A stretch of 64,000 nucleotides of DNA from Turbatrix aceti (taxonomy: Eukaryota; Nematoda; Chromadorea; Rhabditida; Panagrolaimidae), in assembly GCA_963969345.1 (NCBI GenBank), contig OZ017766.1:10602001-10666000 (forward strand), read 5' to 3'. A model generated the notes under the pieces. It did no database searches. It saw only the letters and a list, made by a program, of their open reading frames with translations, and was not told the DNA's origin. Made by a program: the position numbers and the translations under genes. Shown in pieces: positions 23,301 through 36,020 of this stretch. The stretch's first letter is position 1. Every line of letters starts with the position of its first letter.

Positions 23301-24136
23301 TGGAGCGTCTGTGTCACCGGATACTACAACTGAAGGTGAAGATGCGGGGGCGGATTCTGTGACGGCCTCTGATGAAGTTTCTGACGTGGATTCAGATTCC
23401 AAAGTTGCAGGGGCAGCAACTGTCGTCTGTGCTTCTTCGGCAACAGTGGATCCAGAAGCAACATCAGCTACAGTAGTCTCAGAAACTTCTGCAGTCGTGG
23501 TCTCAACAACTTCGACTTTAGTTTCGACAGGTACGGCAACAGTCGTGGCAGGAGCAACTGTCGTCTCATCCGGAACCCCAGTTGCAATTTCAGGAGCCAA
23601 TGTTTCAACGGCTTCAGTCGTGGTTTCAACAGCGTCAGTGCTGAGATTGTTAGTGGTCACCTGTGCTTCAGAAGTCACGTCAGAAGAAGTTTCTGTCGCA
23701 TTGGCAACCGTAACAACAGCGGATTCTGTAGTAGAATCAAAAATAACCGCAGTAGGCGAAGTGTAGCCTTCGTCGATGGATTCTGTCGCCGGAATCGGTG
23801 TACCCGGAGACTGGGGATTGAATCCAGGACTGAAGATTACGTCATTTGAGGCTGAAGCGGCAGAAGAAGGTGGAGGCGAGATGCCTTCTAGGTTGCCATA
23901 GAGACTGATTTCTTCTGCTTTGTTTGGGTGAACTTCACCAATTACCCGGGTTAAATCTAAAATTTTAAAATTAAAAAAAATTTAAATGCAATTAAAAAAA
24001 TTTTTTTTGTGGTGAAGATGAAAAAATTATCCTGCTTACCATTTGACGTATCAGAAGGTGGTGCAAAGTCATACTGTGGTCTGGCACTGACAATTGATGC
24101 TCCAAGTATTAAAATTACCACTTGGTGAAGTTTCAT
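20340..24136 (-). CDS. secreted mucin-like protein with C-terminal ShK domain
   Basis: Six exons keep frame: 24136-24040, 23956-21320, 21226-21137, 21079-21044, 20984-20832, 20590-20340 (3264 nt, 1087 aa). Residues 1-18 form a signal peptide (MKLHQVVILILGASIVSA). Exon 2, about 879 codons, is almost entirely Ser, Thr, Ala, Val and Glu with dense TT and ETT motifs, as expected of an O-glycosylated mucin domain. A short motif recurs along it: YDFAPP near the N-terminus, then GYTSPT, NGYDFAP, NGYDVPAP, GYDSDA and GYDGLSV. The last exon encodes an ShK (SXC) domain of six cysteines, including GEWARGGLCEAH and FCRRTCLC. In nematodes this signal-mucin-ShK layout is typical of surface-coat or secreted mucins such as the Toxocara TES mucins. 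The role is inferred to be cuticle, gut or surface protection. Many antisense ORFs overlap exon 2 only because of its biased composition. Confidence 0.85.
20600..20815. repeat. GTTCG/CGAAC repeat cluster in mucin intron 5
   Basis: Most of the last intron of the mucin-like gene is a run of irregular copies of the palindromic words TTCGTGAACG, TTCGCGAACA and CGAACA. Similar clusters occur at about 11390-11520 and 62275-62470. Confidence 0.75.
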
Positions 24137-26034
24137 AGTGACTAAAAAATTTATTTTTTATTTTGTTAAATTTTTCGAAAAAAAAATATTTGCACGCGTT
24201 ACATATTATTGGGTCAAACAACAATTTCAAAAAAAAAATACTCGTAACAACACAATCCCACAATCAGACCTCAAAAAAATAGTCGTGATATTCTATCTTC
24301 TTTTCTTCGCCTTCTCATGACATTTTTCATGATTCTTATCTATCACGGCAGCAACTCCGCCATCTTCTTTTGAATGGAAAAGAGGAAAATGAATGAAAAT
24401 TATCTCCTTATCCCCCCGCCTTAATTTTCTCCTCTTCGCTTTTTTTCTCTCTCCTAATTTGTACATCCTCTCCCCAGAGTGAGTAAAAATCCAGATGTAC
24501 ATACTATCAAAAATCTTGTTATTTCAATAAATATTTAGTCACCAAGTTAGTATACATACAAGTTTTGGTGTGAAATCCCATTTATCGCCGATGGACAAAA
24601 AAAGTGTCTGCGTGGTGATAAATGGAGGGAAGTGAGGGAAATTTTTCCCTACCAGATAACAAGATAGCAACATTTGAAACGAAAAGAAAGCCAGATTTCC
24701 CAAAAAAAAACGAACTCCTTTTTTTGCGCCGGTTACGCATTTTTCTAAAAAAAAAATTGTAACCAACAATTAAAAAAACGTGTTTGTCCGTGTGGCAAAA
24801 CAAAGGGTAGTTAGTCAAACGATCTTTTTTTACACAAAAAAACTGAAAGAAACGCAAAAAAAACTTGCTGAATTTTTTACAGAAAAAAAAAGAAAATTTG
24901 GGACGCTCCATTGAGTGTTACAAAAAAATGGGACTAATTTTGGTGCAGGAAAAGTGCGTCAAAAAAAGACTAAAAGTCGACCAAAAAATGTGTAAAAAAA
25001 ATGCAAATTCAGCTTGAATGGAAACTTTTTTGCCGTTGCTTTTTCTGTCTCAAGTGGAACAATTTTTGAGTACCTTGCTCCAGCGTTATTTTTTGTTTCT
25101 TTGTTGGCAAAAAAACCTGCAAAAGTATGAAACATTTTGTTTTTTTCCCAAAAAGAATTTCCAACATTTCTCTAGGATTATTTTTTTACATTATTTTTTA
25201 GGGCCTTCTACTAAACGGTCCACGAACCCAAGCTAGGCTAAAAATTCTCCAAACACTATTTTTTTTTGCTTTTCGCCTCCAAAAATATGCCCCTCAAAAA
25301 TTCAAAGAAAACGGAAATAACAAGTTTTTGTGTTACTAACTCGATTATGACGTCGTAAATCCCTTCACTTTCGCCCCCCCAGGTGGTGCCAACAAAAAAA
25401 AAACACAAAGAAAGCTAAAGGTATATGCTAGAAACCAAAAAAAAAATGTTATACTGTTTTTCCAATTTTTTTTACTTTTTTTAAATCTCTTTAGTCTTCT
25501 TCTTCAGGTATCGGTCGCAGACAGACAGGCAGTAGACAAATTGGATTTGAGGACTGACATGAGACGCAAAACGCAAAACGGAAAGTGACAACAAAAAATT
25601 AAAAAAAATGGTTTGCAAAAATACAAAATCAGGAAGGAAACTTTTATTTCTGGTTTTGGATTTGTCAAACCTTGAGTAAACTTGGCGGAGACATAAAAAA
25701 ACAATAATTCGCATTAAAATAGCATTTTTTGATTTTTAAGTGCCATAAAATCAGAAATAGAAAAAAATTGGTAGAAAAGTAAATATATTTGTTATTTATT
25801 TTTACGGTATTTTTCAAAAACTCATGCGAAAATGTTTTGACTGTGAAAATTTTTTATTTTTTAGACAGTGTACAATAGTTTTTAGAACGATTTTTAGATT
25901 TAAAAATCTGTTTCAATTAAAAAAACGAAGAGGGTAAGATTTTTTTTTCATGCTCATTTGAGGTCTGAAAAAAGTTAGGACAGATTTTTGAAAAAAAACA
26001 TAAAAAATATTTTTTTTTGTATTTTTTGAATTTT

Positions 26035-26115
26035 AATTTGCTAAAAACGTCTGGGAAAAGAATAAATTACGGTTTAAAATGTAAAAAAATAATGAAAATA
26101 ATCCATCTAAGAAAT
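26035..26115 (+). repeat. dispersed repeat, ATTACGGTTYAAAATGTAAAAA family
   Basis: Contains AAAAACGTCTGGGAAAAG followed by ATTACGGTTTAAAATGTAAA and ATAATGAAAATAATC. Recognisable relatives are at about 975-1070, 27430-27510, 28985-29105 and 54745-54850, with an inverted copy near 31125-31175. The shared order of blocks, not just AT-richness, suggests a decayed transposable element family. Confidence 0.55.
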
Positions 26116-28984
26116 ATTTTTTAGTTCATTTTGTGCCTAAACAGGCCTAAACCAGCTTGACAGGGCCTGTCAAACTGTAGGTGCCATCGTATCACTGCCT
26201 GCTAACCTGCACCACCACCACCAAGCCATCCCATACCACGGCCTACAACAATGCCGATCGCCTATGTATTGCCAGCAGTCGACAGTCAACAGCCACAAAC
26301 AAGCACAATTTCACCTGAATCCATCGGCGTTTTGTTTGGGTATCCCAAGGGGGTGGGTGGGTAGGTGGGTGGGTGGACGACTTAGCGGGCGGAGCAGCAA
26401 CAGCCACCACAACAACAGAAACCTACCTCTCTCCCCTCCAAGACAAGACAAACCTTCATCACTCTCATTCCTGCCTGTTCTGCTCTTCTTTTTTTTTTTA
26501 ACGTTCTTGGCTTTTTCCTCACTCATCATTCATTCTTCCTCATTCATTCATTGAAAGCCAAAATGATGGCGCGGTACATACATAGACCGGTGTTGCGCAC
26601 GCACGCACAAACATTACCCATCGCTTCAAAGCTAAGCTCCGCCCCTTGAAATTTTTTTTTTACGTTGGTTGATTGCATCAATAAATGTGAAGATGAGACA
26701 AATTGAGAAAGAATTAAAACATGGTAGATATCTAAATTTTTTTTTTGCGACATTTTTTTGCCTTTGGGCTATGAATGTGTTGCAATGCAACATGCCTTAA
26801 AAAAACCTTTCAACACAAAGGGACTATACTGGCACCTTCAGTGATGACCGACGACTGGTTCCAGAGATGGATGGATGGATCGTTGCCTGGCTAAAAACCG
26901 CCAAAAATGCAATCTTTCTCCCTCTCTCTCTCTTCCTCTCTTTTTCCCTGTTCTTACCAGAAGTATACTACTGACTGGCTTTTTTTTCGCCATATTTAGT
27001 AGCAAGCAAGCAAGCAAACAAGCAATGAATGATATATATTTTTTTTATCATAATCCAAAATCTCACGCACACATCACTCGAGGAGACAACGACGAAAAAG
27101 AGGAGGAGGTAGTTATAGTGGTCAGTGGGGCGAGAAGTTAGTAGTATTTAGAAAAAAAAATGTGTGGCCGGATTTTATGACAACACAAAAGAATGCCCAT
27201 AACAGGAAACAAACACACAAATTTGTGTAACTCGAGCCATTCATTTTTTGAGTACAACTGGTTACATCTATCATTTATACGTGTCGGCAAATAATCACAA
27301 AAAAATACTTGAAACATGTGATCCAAAATCTTTTATCATGATTCAGTCCGGTTCGGCCCGGCTTTTCATAAAATACTTTAAAATTAGGTTTTTTGTATTT
27401 TTTTTACATTTTAAATAAATATTTTAGAAAATAATGGTTCAAAATGAAAAAAAATAATTAGGAAAAGTCATCTAATATTGTTCAAAATTTGCAAAAAACA
27501 TTTTGAAAGAAACAGATATAAAAATTACGGTTAAAAAAATTTTTTGAATGATAAAAAACATTTTTCGTAGTTTTTTTTTTACAAAAAAAAATTTATTTGC
27601 AGATTTTGTTGAAAATGGTTCAATTTTGAATAAAAATAAAAAATAAAAAATCCAGAACCAAAAATTTTTTTAACGATTTATATCAGTAATTTTTTTGGCC
27701 CTTTCGTTCTGAAACCCGTCAAAAAACTAAATTAATGCTTTCGTTGCTAAGTACTAAAAACCATGACAGGGCCCCCAATCGCGCCAAAGAAAAAAATATT
27801 GTTATCATACATACAATAAAAATATTGAACAACCCTCAGTTTATCCTTTTTTTTTGTTATATTCAAGTCCAAGTCAGAAAAAAAGGAGCTTACGCGCAAC
27901 CGATCGCTCATGCTCTCATGCGCAGACTCCGATGACGTATCCTAATCCCTTTTTTGACTGCAACAAGACAAGCATGTCACTCAGTCACTCACTTACCAGA
28001 ACCTAGTGCGCCTTCTTCTCCTTCATCCTCCGAGTCTCTTCAATATGTAAGTCAGTACGAGTTAGGCAAAGTTGATTTTAGAGATGGGCTGCAGGTTTCG
28101 GTATATAGATACAAGTTTTGTAATATCTCCTTTTTTTCTCTCTTTCTCTCACTGTCCCCGTCGGCTCCCCGATTGCGATTATGGAAGACGATGGATGAGT
28201 AATCAAAATCGTAATAACAATAATTTCTTCATCGTCTAATTTCTTACACTTTTTTTTTGTTTCTGTCTGTCTTTAATATTTCCTCATGGTCCAATAAGGG
28301 GTTTTTTGACCAGACTATCGTCTAGCCTGAAGCTTGCAATTTGGCAATAAAATTTTTTGTATCAATTAAAAATCTGATTTGCAATTGTTTTCCTTACTTT
28401 TTTTTCCTTTCATAATTAAAAACTCATTTGGTGCAAAAATCTGGAAAATTGTTTGTTTGACTAAAATTCCTAAAAATCCTAATTGGATCATTTGCAAACA
28501 ATGATAGTCCGAACAAAATGACTGTTTCGGAGGGAAAACAAGCCGAAGCTAAAAAACCTAAAATGGGCCAAAACGAACTCGTTCAAGTCCGTTTTGGCCC
28601 AGAAAAACTGCAAAAATATATTATTTATATTCTATGCAGTTTTTGAACAATGTTAAACAACTTTCATTTCCTTATCATTTTTTTAGATTTGAAATTTTTT
28701 TTTTCAAGCAACCTGAAATGCAAAAAAGTGAAAATTCGAACCAAAACCGGGCCAAAAATCAAGTCAGAATCTAGGAAATTGGTGCAAGCAAGACAATTAT
28801 TATGCATGTTGTGTTGTTTTTATCACCATTAACAAAATTTCACGGGCCTAACGACCCCTAAAATTTTGTCCTAAAAATGTAATTTTTTGGCAACTAGACA
28901 GTCGAAGAAAAATGTAGAAAATATTTATTTATGCACTTTTTGTACATTTTTTTATCACAGCAAACAAACTTCATTTTTTTTTCA

Positions 28985-29105
28985 TTTCTTTTATAGAAAA
29001 ACGTGACAAATAAAAAATACGGTTCAAAATGTAAAAACAAATGATAAATAAAAAGAAAATAATATTGTTCGCAAATTGTTAAAATTTGCAAAAAAAAGCT
29101 AAACT
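28985..29105 (+). repeat. dispersed repeat, same family as at 26035
   Basis: Has AAAAACGTGACAAATAAAAA, ATACGGTTCAAAATGTAAAA and then an ATATTGTTCGCAAATTG block followed by AAAATTTGCAAAAAA. The last part is shared with the copy near 27470-27500. Confidence 0.5.
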
Positions 29106-32100
29106 GTTTCAGATCAAAAAATTAATCCCAATTAAAAATTGAAGAGCTCAGTTTTTTTGCTTGAAAAAAAATTCCGCAACTAATCTTGTCTTAAATCCAC
29201 GCACCCAAAAAAGTTTTATAAGTGGATTTAGGATTTTCATGGACAAGAAAAAAACGAAAAAAACAATTAAGAAAAAAAATTTGTCACGTCATCATGGATA
29301 AATATTTCAATAGCGCATGGCTGCGCAGATCTTCTTCCTCCTTATGTTAGTTAAGGTTGCGCGCGTGCACGTGCAACAATGACAACAATGACTCAGGAGT
29401 CGCATCCCATGTAGTCAGTCGCCAATCACCCCCTTGAAAATCGAAAAACTTGCGCATAGTCATGCAAAAAAAAATTTTGCGTAAATTTATTGTGTCTTTG
29501 TCTCAGTCAATTATGAGTGAGGCAACACAAACACATAGTTATAAGTGGACGACGAAGACGGTCATCAGACGTATGCATACTAAATCAGACATCTCTTCTG
29601 CTCAAATCAGAATCATGACGTGAGTCATCGTAAATGCATAAAATCCGGTCAAAAATTCCAAAAGAAATAAAATTTGGACTAATAAGAAGCGGAATAGGGT
29701 AACAAAAGCCCCGAGCAAAGACAGGGAAAAATTTGTGTTGTGGACAAAGCGGCAGCCTGCAAAGTAAGGCAAGGAAGAATGAATCCTTCTGGACAACATC
29801 AGAAACAAATTTTTTACATCTATTTATTTATAATTTTGATTTTAATTATATTGCAATCAAGTTTGGAAACACAATGTCAGTTTGCAACAATTCACGTTTG
29901 TTTGTTTGCCAAATATCATAATTTTAATTAAATAAGCAAAAAAAAAATGCACAAAAAAATAAGCGACAAATTATTTTATCAACAAGTTCAAAAAATTAGT
30001 CGGGAATTTATTAAAAACATAATTTTTATCAAAAAATTTTATTTTGAATAAATTTAACAAAAACACAGAAATTTGTTTTGAACGCACTAAAAAAACAATT
30101 CAAAAAATCGTAAAAAATGATAATTTTAACAAAAATTATTATTCATTTGAATAATAATTTTTTTCTCAAGTGCTAAAAAATCTTGGTTGTGGCAGAATAG
30201 TAAAAAAAATCCATTCGAAGAACAAAAAAAAATAATCGAGAAAAACGTAAAAATTAAATAAAAGTGAAACTTCATAAAAAAATAATTTCATTCAACACGC
30301 TAAAAAAATACAAGTTTACGATTATAATCATCAAAAAATCACCTTTTTCTTTTCCCGATCGTTCTTCGCCCCCAGCAAGACAAAAAATACATACATAAAT
30401 TGACGCATCATTTATCTATCGCCTATTTTGGTAGCGCAGCCGCGCCGATACAAAGAAAGAATAGTACTACTATACCACCAGTGGTATCATAGCTCTTCGT
30501 AATCCAACCAGATATCCCTTCAAAACTCAACTCCTCAACAGTAGTTGTTGTGTTCCTCTCTTTCACATCATCATATTGCCAAACATGCGCAGGCACATAA
30601 ATATGTATACACATGCGTATAAGACACTTCACCTACAAACTATCTATCCATTTTTTTGTACATCCCTCTCTTATGTTTTTTTTTCTTTTTTTCCTTTTTT
30701 TTGTTATGTGTATAAATATACATACACAGAATGGAACAACGTAAGAGTATACATAATTCACTATCTCCACTGATCCAGAGACAGAGACAGAGACTCACGC
30801 ATGAGATATTTTTTTTTGGCAACCAATACAATGTACAGAAGAATAAAAAAAAGGAAAACGCGTGTGTATAAACGTGATCAACATAAAGAGAGAGCTCTTT
30901 TTTATATAATCACATTTTTATGGGATTACGATCTGAAAAATGTTTTATATTTATACATACATATTTGGTTAAAAAAACTGAAAGTTGATTTTTCTTTTTT
31001 TGAATGGATTGAATAAATGTTGAGGGGGCGTAAAAAATGTAAAAAAAACTCGTTCAGGTACAAAATGCATGCAAAATATTTTTAGTAATATTTAAAAAAA
31101 ATATAAAATAATTTTTTCTTATTATTTTTCACGTTTTTAACCGTAATTTTCTTCTTACATTAGATAGATGTTTTTTGGCATCAAATTTTGGCATACTATA
31201 ATTTTGTTTACCAAAAAATGGAGTCTTTTTACCAAAAAATGAAAAAATCATAACTCCTCAATTTTTTTTCATCCAATTTTTTTCGATCAACTTTGACGTA
31301 AAAAAACATTGTTTTTGAATTTATAATTATTTGGATACAATTTTACCATTATAGAAATTTTTTTAATTGCAAGTCCTTTTATGAATTCCTTATAAAACAA
31401 ACAAACGCAAAAAAGTGTTTTCAAAACAAAACAAAATCATCAAATTTTTTCACACACACGTTTTTTTCAAAAAAAAAGATAAACGAGATTTCCAGAAACC
31501 AAAAAGTGAAAGAAATCCATCACTTGCTATTTATTTTCCGGAACTGATCCACATTTTCATCTTCATTATTGAGATAGATAAAATCAACACAAAAAAAACA
31601 GCAGCAATAACAGATGGATTTCACTTCTTCACCTGTCGCGCAGCAGAGCCGGCAAAAAAAAGGAAGCGAGATTAGGTGTTTGTCTCGCCATTATTTAGCA
31701 CATTTGATACGGAGATGTCATCTTTTCTTATCGCTTTTCATCTTTTTTTGTAGTTGTTGCCGTTGGCGGTGATGGGGGTGAAGAAAATCTGATCCGTTTG
31801 CAGATTTTTTTTAGAATGTTAGTGCGTTTTTAAAAAAATGCAACAAGATATAGAATTTTGGGGAAATTTATTTCTGATGGTTTTTCTTGCTTCAGTTATT
31901 CAATACATTTTTCGATGTTGATAAAAATAAAATGTTGATCCAAATCATCAAATAAAAAAAAATATATCAAATAAAAAAATTGTTTTTAAAAAATGTAACA
32001 AAATCAAAAAATTTCGAAAAAAATGATATACACAATGCAAAAACTGATTTTGAGAAAAAACTGGGAAAAAGTTTTGAAATAAAAAATATCAGGAACTCAG

Positions 32101-34398
32101 AACACAAATTTTTTGTTCAAATAATTTTTTTTAATTAAAATGAAGAAAATTTTTTTTCAATGTTTTATTTAATTTATTTCGTTTTTATTTTTCTTAATTT
32201 TATTCCAAATAATTTTTTTATTAAATTAAAAACGGCCGAAATTGTTTCGACGAACATTTTTAGCAAATTTCAAATGTATTTACATAAAAAAAGACTAACC
32301 CAAATTTATTTACATTTTTTTTTGAAAATTTTGATTAAAATTTTGATTAAGTCAGATTTTGGCTCGATTTTGGGCAAAAAATTCCATTCACAGCTGTTTT
32401 GTTCCATTTCACTTTTTCTATTATCTTTATCCTCTCATGAAATCTCTCCACAAAATGCAACATCACGCGACGACATAAATATTCTTTGCTTACTTCCTCT
32501 CCTTTTTTTTAGCCATCTTTTTTTTCCTCAAGTGACAACGACTAGATTCGATCGTTTTTGCGTCTCCTTTTTTTCTTCTTTTTGTCTATCCAGTTTCGAT
32601 CGGTGAAACAACGAAAGAAACAACAAAAACCAGTGGGCACGCCAAAAATTTTCACGATCAACACGATCGCGATCGTGGTCCTCAACTTCGCACGCCGCCG
32701 ACGCCGACGCCAAAAGTCGTCAGTCGTCGTTGAGTTGAGTTGAGTAAGGCAAACAAAATCTTACGCAAACCCCCCCCCCTTCCTAGTCAGAGAAACGATG
32801 CAATAGTATAATACTAAATATTTAATTTTGGGTGTGGGTGGGGGAGTTTGATTCCACTTGACACCCTCCCAAATCAAGAAAAAAAAATAGAAAAAAAGGA
32901 AATTAAATCGAATCAAACCAAATAAAATTACGATCATTTATTCTTTATTTTTTTTCTCCTAGACAGACAAAAAAAAGTCGTTTTTTCAGTCATTATTGTA
33001 TTTAGGGTTCGTCGAAATCAGCAGGGGTGAGAGTGGATGAGTGGGTGGGTCGATCATCATCCTTGACCTCTAAAAAAAACCAAACCGTAAAGTGAAAGTT
33101 GTTTTATACCTCAACAAAAAAAAATAAATTTCACTCTTACATAAACTTTCTTTTAAAACTTTTTTTTCGCGCTTGAACGCCTTCTTCGAGGCCGCCAAGC
33201 CGCTTAGCAACAATCGGTGATGTAAGGCCATTAAGAAATCTCATACCATTACCACAAGCCACAAAAAAACCCAATTTAGGGTGTAAAACCAATTTTTTTC
33301 TTTTAAATAAAGAAAAATAAATTGTCAAGGTCGTAGACAAATAAAAAGCTAACTTTTTCTTTATTGTACATAAATACATACATTTTTTTATCGGACAAGT
33401 AGTGCAATAAAAAACTTGTCAGACGCCGAATGCAACTTTTTTTTTCTTTTTCTTCCAGTAACAAATCATTCATCCATTTGAAAATGGGATACTTAGGGAG
33501 TCAAAAAAATTGAACCCTTCGTTTTCCTTTTCTTTTTCACTTTTGTCAATTATATATAAATACATATAAATCTTTTGTTTTATGAGCCGTTTAAGGAAGT
33601 GGAAACAAAAAAATGCACGTACATTATTTACTTTATTGGGAAACAAACAATTCAAAAATATTCATGGAGAAATCAGAAACCAGAAAAAATAGACGCTTGG
33701 AAAAAAATCCAAATATTTATTTAAAAATGATCAAAACGAAAAAAAGGCTAACAAGGGCATTTTGAAATACAATAAATTTAAGAGCAAGTAAAAAATAAAA
33801 TGCAGTATGTATAATAAAAAAATAATAAGAATGCAGAATCAATTTTTATGAAAATTTTTTGATTCAATTTATAATAAAATGTTTGTAAATTCAAAAAAAA
33901 TGTTGTGTATCTACAGAAAATTCGAAGTTGTAAAAGATCGAAAACAAAATTTTAGTTTTGACATTTTTTGAAATTGACCTTGTAATTTTTTTGTTTAAAA
34001 GCCTTTCATAGCAAGAATTTTGATTCGCGTTCAAATAAATTACGTTTCAAAAACAAAAATTGAAAACAAATGTTATTTGTTTACAAAAATAATTGTTTAC
34101 GCATTTTTGTTCAGATTTCTGACAAGAAAGCTGTCGATCAATAAAAAAGTCGATTTCAATAGACATAATAGGATTTTGGGAAAAAAATAAAATGGGAAAG
34201 AAAAAAAATTGAAATCAGTCAAATCGGAAATAATAAATATTTAGTTTTTATTTAATTTTAAAACTTTTCTTTTGGTTTTTTGGTTTTTTTTTTGTTTGTT
34301 TTTGTTTTTTTTTTAATTTTTTTGTTTGTTTTTTTTAAATTTTTAACACAAAAATTCTAATTATCTTAAAAAAGTGCGAAAAAAACTCACACAATCCC

Positions 34399-35432
34399 TC
34401 AAAGCCTATCCAGAAGGGTCGCAAGCCGAATCTCGGATTCCTCGTCAATGTAATCCATGGGCTTTCCATTGCACCAGACGCGTCGAGCCTCGTAGTTGGG
34501 ACAGACAGCCCGAATGACCAGTGGATTTCCCAATTCATCGCGAGAAGCAAACGTAACCTCAACACCCTCCACGCCACCCGGCAGCTTGCGTACCGAAACC
34601 ATTGGTTCCGTTCTCGAATCCATTGCCGGTGCTCCGGCAAAGGGGGATTCAACAATGGATCCCGAAGGCGTCCTCGAATCGTACTCGGTCAGTTCATCGC
34701 TTCGGGTGTATGTATCGAGCAAATCAGCCGAGGAGCGATTCTTGAAACGAATTGGGCGATTTTCTTGGGATTCGGAAGTAAAAGAAGCAGAAATAAGATG
34801 GCAATCTGCGGTATCGGATCCCGCACTTGTGCGGTCGTTTTTCCATGATTCGGACAAAGATTTTGATGATTCGGACGTAAAAGAAGCAGAAACAACGTGG
34901 CAATCTTCCGTATCGGATCCCGAACTTTCACGGTTGTTTTTGGACGATTCGGACGAAGAATCGGACGAAAACGAAGCAGAAACAACATGACAATCCTCAG
35001 TATCGGATCCCGCACTTGCGCGGCTTTTTTTGGATCTGGATGATCTGGACGACGATTTCGACGATTTCGAACTCTTGGATTTTTTGACATGTTTTCCATG
35101 TTTAGGACGAAGTTTGGCAGGCGACGAAGTTTCACGATCGCCGGGGGGTGATCGTCGTCGACGCGGAGTCGGCGACCTTGTTTGGACTTTCGGAGGCGGA
35201 ATCGGTGACGCTCCAGATCGAGTTGGCGGCGACGAAGATCGTCTGGTTTGTCTGCTGGACCGACGGACTTGCTAAAAAAAAAGAAAACCCAGTAAAAAAG
35301 TACTCTCTCAAAAAATCGAAAAAAAATTCACACCCCATCCATGCCATCGATGAGCATGTCAACGAGTCGATCAAAGAGTCCCGCGACTTCGGTGGGAAAC
35401 GTGGCACTCGGTTTGGCAGGTTTACCGACCAT
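34399..35432 (-). CDS. Ser/Arg-rich repeat protein of unknown function
   Basis: Two exons, 35432-35334 and 35271-34399, join in phase 0 to 323 aa. The start is the ATG opening exon 1 (MVGKPAKPSATFPTEVAGLF). The second exon begins with an RS/RRSSSPP-type basic stretch, passes through a KSSKSSKSSSRSSRSKKS tract, and then carries three copies of a roughly 30-residue unit built on GSDTEDCHVVSASF. The C-terminal 70 residues are compositionally normal, with GVEVTFASRDELGNPLVIR and an acidic-hydrophobic end, and may form a small folded domain. The intron is 62 nt with a GTGTGA donor. RS-like tracts suggest a nuclear, RNA-associated protein, but this is inference. I do not recognise the family. Confidence 0.65.
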
Positions 35433-36020
35433 TGCACAGATATTTTGCAAAACTTTGTAGCACAAACACGCGCGTGAAGAAAAAGGAAACTGCCAATGGA
35501 CGAACAGCTACAGAAAAACTGACTTCCGATAAAACGAAACAGGCAAAAGTATGATAATTTTGAGAGCAATGCAAATTCGGTACTCCAGAAAAAAAAAATT
35601 ACGTCAATTTCATTGTGCCAAAAAATGTATATCTACGCTTTTGTCTTGTGTGAGTAGATAAAACGAATTTATAAAAATATTTACCCAAAAATTTTCGATG
35701 CTGCAGACCGTTTTTCAATTTGATGGCCCTCAAATTAAAAAAAATGAATTCAAAATTTTTTTCTGTAGATTTTTAAAAATATTAGAAAATGTTTTGATGT
35801 TTTTTTTTTGATATTTTATGTAGGAAATTTTTACAAAACCCAAGTAAAAACCAAAAAACTGTTTCTAATTCAAAAATATTATTTTTGAATGTCGTTTTAA
35901 AATTACATAAAATTTTCAATCGGCTGCAATTTTTGTATTCCCAAAAAAACACAGAAAAAATTCGTCAAAAAATTTATTTACGATTTATTTACAACACAAA
36001 TTGCATTTTTTTTGAAAACA

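Larger units (their letters stand above)
24137..34398. other. about 10 kb without a recognisable gene
   Basis: AT-rich DNA with long A and T runs, interrupted by more GC-balanced islands at about 26150-26650, 26760-27150, 27880-28200, 29300-29600, 30350-30650 and 32400-32800. None gives a frame with recognisable domains or a chain of splice sites. Repeat-family copies occur near 26035, 27430, 28990 and, inverted, 31130. There is one small minus-strand frame near 33140-33245 with balanced codons but no acceptor. The stretch may be upstream regulatory DNA of the mucin-like gene, untranslated exons, or unrecognised RNA genes. Confidence 0.5.

Noticed and set aside
22331..23317. Leu/Arg/Gln-rich ORFs in another minus frame
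   Set aside because: Shifted readings of the GCN/TCN/GTN codons of the mucin exon.
22672..23766. 364-codon ORF antisense to the mucin exon (and 21790-22092, 22198-22473)
   Set aside because: The sense strand has signal peptide, correct splice phases and a terminal ShK exon; the antisense frames only mirror its Ser/Thr/Ala codon bias.
33137..33379. Minus ORF ending GLEEGVQARKKSFKRKFM
   Set aside because: Codon use is plausible, but there is no AG acceptor before the conserved-looking part and no partner exon upstream.
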